This document shows, in pieces, positions 61,053 through 64,000 of a DNA stretch of 64,000 nt (position 1 is the stretch's first letter; each line of letters opens with the position of its first letter). Below the pieces are notes generated by a model that saw only the letters and a program-made list of their open reading frames with translations, was not told where the DNA came from and made no database searches. Position numbers and translations under genes: made by a program. Origin of the DNA: an uncultured Eubacteriales bacterium (lineage in GTDB: Bacteria > Bacillota > Clostridia > Lachnospirales > Cellulosilyticaceae); contig URVM01000010.1 in assembly GCA_900551325.1 (NCBI GenBank), positions 1-64,000 on the forward strand, in the 5' to 3' direction.

Positions 61053-61255
61053 TATGATCTCCTTAATATATATATGTATTTTTTATAGTATAGTTATATA
61101 CCATAATGGATGAGCCATTTGTTTTTTTAAGAGTTTCATTATAAATATATAAATAACAGTTTAGTATAAATATATGACTTAAGCATATATTTATATAAGT
61201 TTTCATTAATTTATATTATACCAGATAAATAGAAAAATTCTATGGAGGTGAAGCA

Positions 61256-61621
61256 TTGCGTATAAAAACAATTTTACTAACAGCTTTAGGATTTCTGTTT
61301 TTAGGTATGGGAGGTGTTGGACTACTTCTGCCTGTTTGGCCTACTACTCCTTTTGTTCTCATTTCTTTTGCATGTTTTTCAGGTACACCTACTTTAAGAG
61401 CACAGATCATGAAAATTGAATTTTTCAAAGAACATATAGAAAACTATAAGTTAAGAACAGGATTATCTAGGAAGACAGTAATGATTAGTTTAGCCTATTT
61501 ATGGGGTATGTTACTACTTTCTCTATGTCTTGTTCAAAAAATATGGCTTTTAGCCTTACTTATATGTATTGGTATAATAGTAACCATACATATTCTTTGT
61601 ATATCTAAGTCTAAGTATTAA
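61256..61621 (+). CDS. DUF454 (YbaN-like) membrane protein
   Basis: A 121-residue inner-membrane protein of the DUF454 family, with the motif GLLLPVWPTTPFVLISFACFSG followed by E-N-Y-K-L-R-T-G-L-S-R-K and two C-terminal membrane segments. It starts at TTG, seven bases after GGAGG. Function is not known. Confidence 0.85.
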   Translation: MRIKTILLTALGFLFLGMGGVGLLLPVWPTTPFVLISFACFSGTPTLRAQIMKIEFFKEHIENYKLRTGLSRKTVMISLAYLWGMLLLSLCLVQKIWLLALLICIGIIVTIHILCISKSKY

Positions 61622-61642
61622 AAGCATGTAATCAAGTAACTT

Positions 61643-61708
61643 AAAAGTCCAACACAACTACGTCTGATAACTTTAATCTAGTTACCTCCGTTGTTATGTT
61701 GGACTTTT
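61643..61708. repeat. structured hairpin repeat, copy B
   Basis: The outer arms AAAAGTCCAACA and TGTTGGACTTTT enclose CAAC/GTTG-type pairing and an inner TAACT/AGTTA stem with a 7-base loop ending TCT. Compared with copy A at 57505-57570, the outer stem shows compensatory changes (GCTC/GAGC versus GTCC/GGAC). It sits between converging genes and probably terminates both. Confidence 0.7.
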
Positions 61709-61723
61709 GTTTTAAAGAAGAGC

Positions 61724-62161
61724 TTAATTTCCAATTAAATAAGTAATTAAAGCAATTGAAAACATAATTAGAAATCCTGTTATCATTCTTCCAAGAGTTT
61801 TTGAATAATTTTTTGGTGTTATTTGCCCTAAAGCATCCAGTTTCTTTATAATAGGATGGAGTTTCCAAAAATATGTAGCAATTGAAAGGATCATAACTAT
61901 AACGGCATACATCCTTGTGAGTTCAGTTCCTGTAAGTAAGATAACGATTAATAAGACAATAAATATAAGTTTTGTTCCAGCTACCCAATAAACCATATAG
62001 TGGGCAAAGAGATTCAAGGGTTCATTTTTTTTAGCATCTTCCCATGGGTTAAATACAGCAACACCATTACCTAATCTTGAATCTGGATTGAAATATAAAA
62101 TGAGTACATTTGTTGTTTCCATAATACAAAATATAATAATTGCAATTGATAAGATATCCAT
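61724..62161 (-). CDS. small membrane protein, four segments
   Basis: A 145-residue protein with about four hydrophobic segments and the loop FNPDSRLGNGVAVFNPWEDAKK after the first. I do not recognise the family, although the sequence looks constrained. AAAGGAG supports the start. Confidence 0.6.
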   Translation of the reverse strand: MDILSIAIIIFCIMETTNVLILYFNPDSRLGNGVAVFNPWEDAKKNEPLNLFAHYMVYWVAGTKLIFIVLLIVILLTGTELTRMYAVIVMILSIATYFWKLHPIIKKLDALGQITPKNYSKTLGRMITGFLIMFSIALITYLIGN

Positions 62162-62255
62162 TTTCTTCTCCTTTGTTTAGTCTATTGTTATTATTTTATT
62201 ATATAGAGATAAGATTTAGGTTTCTACCTTATTTTCATAAAGTATTTTAATTAAT

Positions 62256-62291
62256 AAAGGACTAGTATACCAAATGATATGCTAGTCCTTT
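62256..62291 (-). terminator. terminator after the YfcC-like gene
   Basis: AAAGGACTAG pairs with CTAGTCCTTT, with inner AT pairs. Confidence 0.8.
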
Positions 62292-62309
62292 ATATGGTTA
62301 TTTTATATA

Positions 62310-63737
62310 TTAGAATGGTCCATAACCTATTAATATAGCAGTAAATACGAATACAACTTGTGCTGCAAGTAAGATCCAGAAAAGTGGTAAGAAGAACTTA
62401 TAGTACTTATTAACTGGAACTTTAGCAAGTGAACAGAAGATTAGAATCATTCCTGTTGGCCATAATAAATTTGAAAGACCATCTCCAAATTGGAAGATAA
62501 GTACTGCAATTTGTCTATTTAAACCGATTAAATCACTAATAGGAATCATAATTGGCATAGAAGTTGCTGCTTGTGCACTTCCTGAAGGTATAAGGAAATT
62601 AAGAAGTGTTTGGAATATAAGCATCCCTAAACTACTTAAATAAATACCAAGTTCACCAAGTAATGATGCAAAGGCATTAATAATTGTATCTAAGATGTGA
62701 CCTTTATTAAGAACAATGAGTATACCTCTTGCAATACCTACTACCATTGCTGGCATAACTGCTCTTTCAAGGCCTACAACAAATGTATTTGCAATTTCAT
62801 TTAAACTAAATCTATTAAATAAACCCGCAAGTAAAGCAACAATTAAAAATACTGCCCCAAACTCATTAATATACCAACCCCACTTAGTTACACCTATTAT
62901 AATAGTTAAAATACCTGCAAATAATGCAACTAGAGCTAGAATTCTACCTAAAGTAAACTGAGTAGCTAGTCTTTCTTCATTTAAAGCTAGATCCCCAACT
63001 TCAATACCAGCAACTAAACTTTTTGAAGGATCTTTCTTAATTTTGTTTGCATAGGCTAGTACATAAACAATAGCTATGAATGTCATAACAAAGAGAATAA
63101 TAATTCTAAGGCCCATACCTGAACCTAATGGTAATTCAGCAATACCTTGTGCAACACCCACTGTAAAAGGATTAATGGTAGCAGATGCAAAACCTACACC
63201 TACAGCAATTAAAGATACTCCAAGTCCAACAATTGTATCATAACCCAGTGCAATAGCAAGGCTGACAAATATAGGTACAAAGGCAATCATTTCCTCATAA
63301 GAGAAAGTCCCAGTTGATGCCCAAGCTGATACAACAGCCATAATAAGTATAAGACATACTTTAGATAGAGCAGGTTTTCTTTGTGTTAGTCTTACCATGG
63401 AAGCTATTGTAGCATCCATAGCACCTGTTTGAACAATAAGGTGTAGGGAAGCTCCTACTATAAAGATGAAGAATATAATCTGTCCTCCATCAATCATACC
63501 TTCTATTACACTTAAGAACATATTGAATAAACCTACAGGTGATGGGTCTATATAATGGAAGGAGTCTGCAATAATCATATTTTTACCTGTTACAGCATCT
63601 AAAGCAACCTCATATTGTCCAGCTGGTATAAGATAGGTAGCTAAAGTTGCAAGTATAAGCATACATCCTAAAATAACAAAAGTATGTGGAAACTCCCTTT
63701 TCTTTTTTAATTTCTTTTCATTTGTTTGGTCTAACAT
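62310..63737 (-). CDS. YfcC/DcuC-family amino acid or dicarboxylate transporter
   Basis: A 475-residue transporter with about twelve membrane segments. It begins with a Lys-rich cytoplasmic stretch and then PHTFVILGCMLILATLATYLIPAGQYE, typical of YfcC/ArcD-like proteins (PF03606). Family motifs include WASTGTFSYEEMIAFVPIFVSLAIALGYD, ASATINPFTVGVAQGIAELPLGSG and FLIPSGSAQAATSMPIMIPISDLIG. A peptidase/amidohydrolase gene lies directly upstream on the same strand, so the pair may take up and hydrolyse a peptide-like or acyl-amino-acid substrate. Confidence 0.88.
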   Translation of the reverse strand: MLDQTNEKKLKKKREFPHTFVILGCMLILATLATYLIPAGQYEVALDAVTGKNMIIADSFHYIDPSPVGLFNMFLSVIEGMIDGGQIIFFIFIVGASLHLIVQTGAMDATIASMVRLTQRKPALSKVCLILIMAVVSAWASTGTFSYEEMIAFVPIFVSLAIALGYDTIVGLGVSLIAVGVGFASATINPFTVGVAQGIAELPLGSGMGLRIIILFVMTFIAIVYVLAYANKIKKDPSKSLVAGIEVGDLALNEERLATQFTLGRILALVALFAGILTIIIGVTKWGWYINEFGAVFLIVALLAGLFNRFSLNEIANTFVVGLERAVMPAMVVGIARGILIVLNKGHILDTIINAFASLLGELGIYLSSLGMLIFQTLLNFLIPSGSAQAATSMPIMIPISDLIGLNRQIAVLIFQFGDGLSNLLWPTGMILIFCSLAKVPVNKYYKFFLPLFWILLAAQVVFVFTAILIGYGPF

Positions 63738-63775
63738 GTTTATCCCTCATTTTTGTGTAATTTTTAGTCAAAAGA

Positions 63776-64000
63776 TTATATTGATTCTAAATAATCAATA
63801 GCTAGTTGTATATGTAATTTTGTTCCTATAGCTAAAGCAGCTTCATCGAAATCAAATTTTGGATGATGCATAAGGTGAACAAAGCCTTTTTCTTCATTTC
63901 TGGCACCAACCATTAACATGACTCCAGGTATTTTTTCTGTATAAAAAGCAAAGTCCTCTGAGCCCATATTAGGTTTATCAAGTATTAAAACATTTGCTTT
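63776..64000 (-). CDS. M20 family metallopeptidase/amidohydrolase, C-terminal part
   Basis: The frame is open to the window edge. It contains the family C-terminal motif N-M-G-S-E-D-F-A-F-Y, where Glu-Asp approaches the metal site, then LMVGARNEEKGFVHLMHHPKFDFDEAAL with the conserved His-His-P. It resembles aminoacylase/hippurate hydrolase-type proteins. The start is outside the window. Confidence 0.85.
   Translation of the reverse strand, partial: KANVLILDKPNMGSEDFAFYTEKIPGVMLMVGARNEEKGFVHLMHHPKFDFDEAALAIGTKLHIQLAIDYLESI

Noticed and set aside
1..64000. CRISPR array, rRNA, tRNA or insertion sequence.
   Set aside because: I saw no regularly spaced repeats, transposase motifs or conserved rRNA/tRNA segments on either strand; a tRNA scan would confirm this.

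Overview
The window is AT-rich chromosomal DNA from an anaerobic, low-GC Gram-positive bacterium. I infer class Clostridia, probably the Lachnospiraceae/Cellulosilyticum side, and I cannot place it more precisely. The grounds are strong GGAGG-type ribosome sites, TTGACA/TATAAT promoters, T-box leaders on aminoacyl-tRNA synthetases, an M-box on mgtA, a CGAAC-N4-GTT(C/T) LexA box, desulfoferrodoxin plus ferritin, and a bilirubin-reductase-type operon typical of gut anaerobes. I found no rRNA, tRNA, insertion sequence, prophage or CRISPR array. A lone Xer-type recombinase is the only mobility-related enzyme.

Layout. Positions 1-5.4 kb hold two small membrane proteins, a flavodoxin, a GHL6-type glycoside hydrolase and a Na/phosphate symporter. 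Positions 5.4-15.6 kb hold lexA with its own SOS box, an AraC regulator divergent from a Gfo/Idh/MocA oxidoreductase, small zinc-ribbon and membrane proteins, a ttcA-like/xer pair, adenine deaminase, a GNAT protein and a YitT protein. Positions 15.7-25.9 kb hold a NUDIX hydrolase and three synthetases (argS, metG, valS), each behind its own T-box. Between them lie a degenerate protein kinase, a GNAT protein and an SOS-controlled 73-residue protein. Just before the argS T-box is a self-contained promoter/leader-peptide/terminator unit whose peptide contains the FVIST core of the ErmC macrolide-stalling leader, but with no resistance gene behind it. Positions 26-29 kb hold a HEPN-CBS protein with an unknown partner, a HAD pseudogene and a phospholipase-C-like protein.

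Positions 29-32 kb carry a compact bilQ-bilR-bilS-like operon under a doubly flanked promoter. Positions 32-38 kb have an amidohydrolase, a lipoprotein flavin reductase and a chemoreceptor. Positions 37.7-41 kb are mgtA with an M-box and an intervening 37-codon ORF. Positions 41-45 kb hold a ferredoxin-reductase-like protein, GapN, a cysteine-bearing Crp/Fnr regulator, and a DUF134 regulator divergent from a NifX-like protein across a symmetric promoter. Positions 45-51.3 kb contain a beta-helix lipoprotein and a sigma-54 module: rpoN, an AcoR-like activator, and a short-chain dehydrogenase with a sigma-54 promoter. The rest holds a DUF2935 protein, a second chemoreceptor, mnmH/selU, a thioredoxin-reductase-like protein without its CxxC, a MarR/FUSC pair, desulfoferrodoxin/ferritin, an acetyltransferase, a YfcC transporter and the end of an M20 peptidase.

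The most interesting items are the orphan ErmC-leader-like attenuator, the HEPN-CBS gene pair, the bilQRS-like operon with its operators, the SOS promoter of the 73-residue protein, the mgtA leader ORF, and two distant intergenic hairpins related by compensatory base changes.
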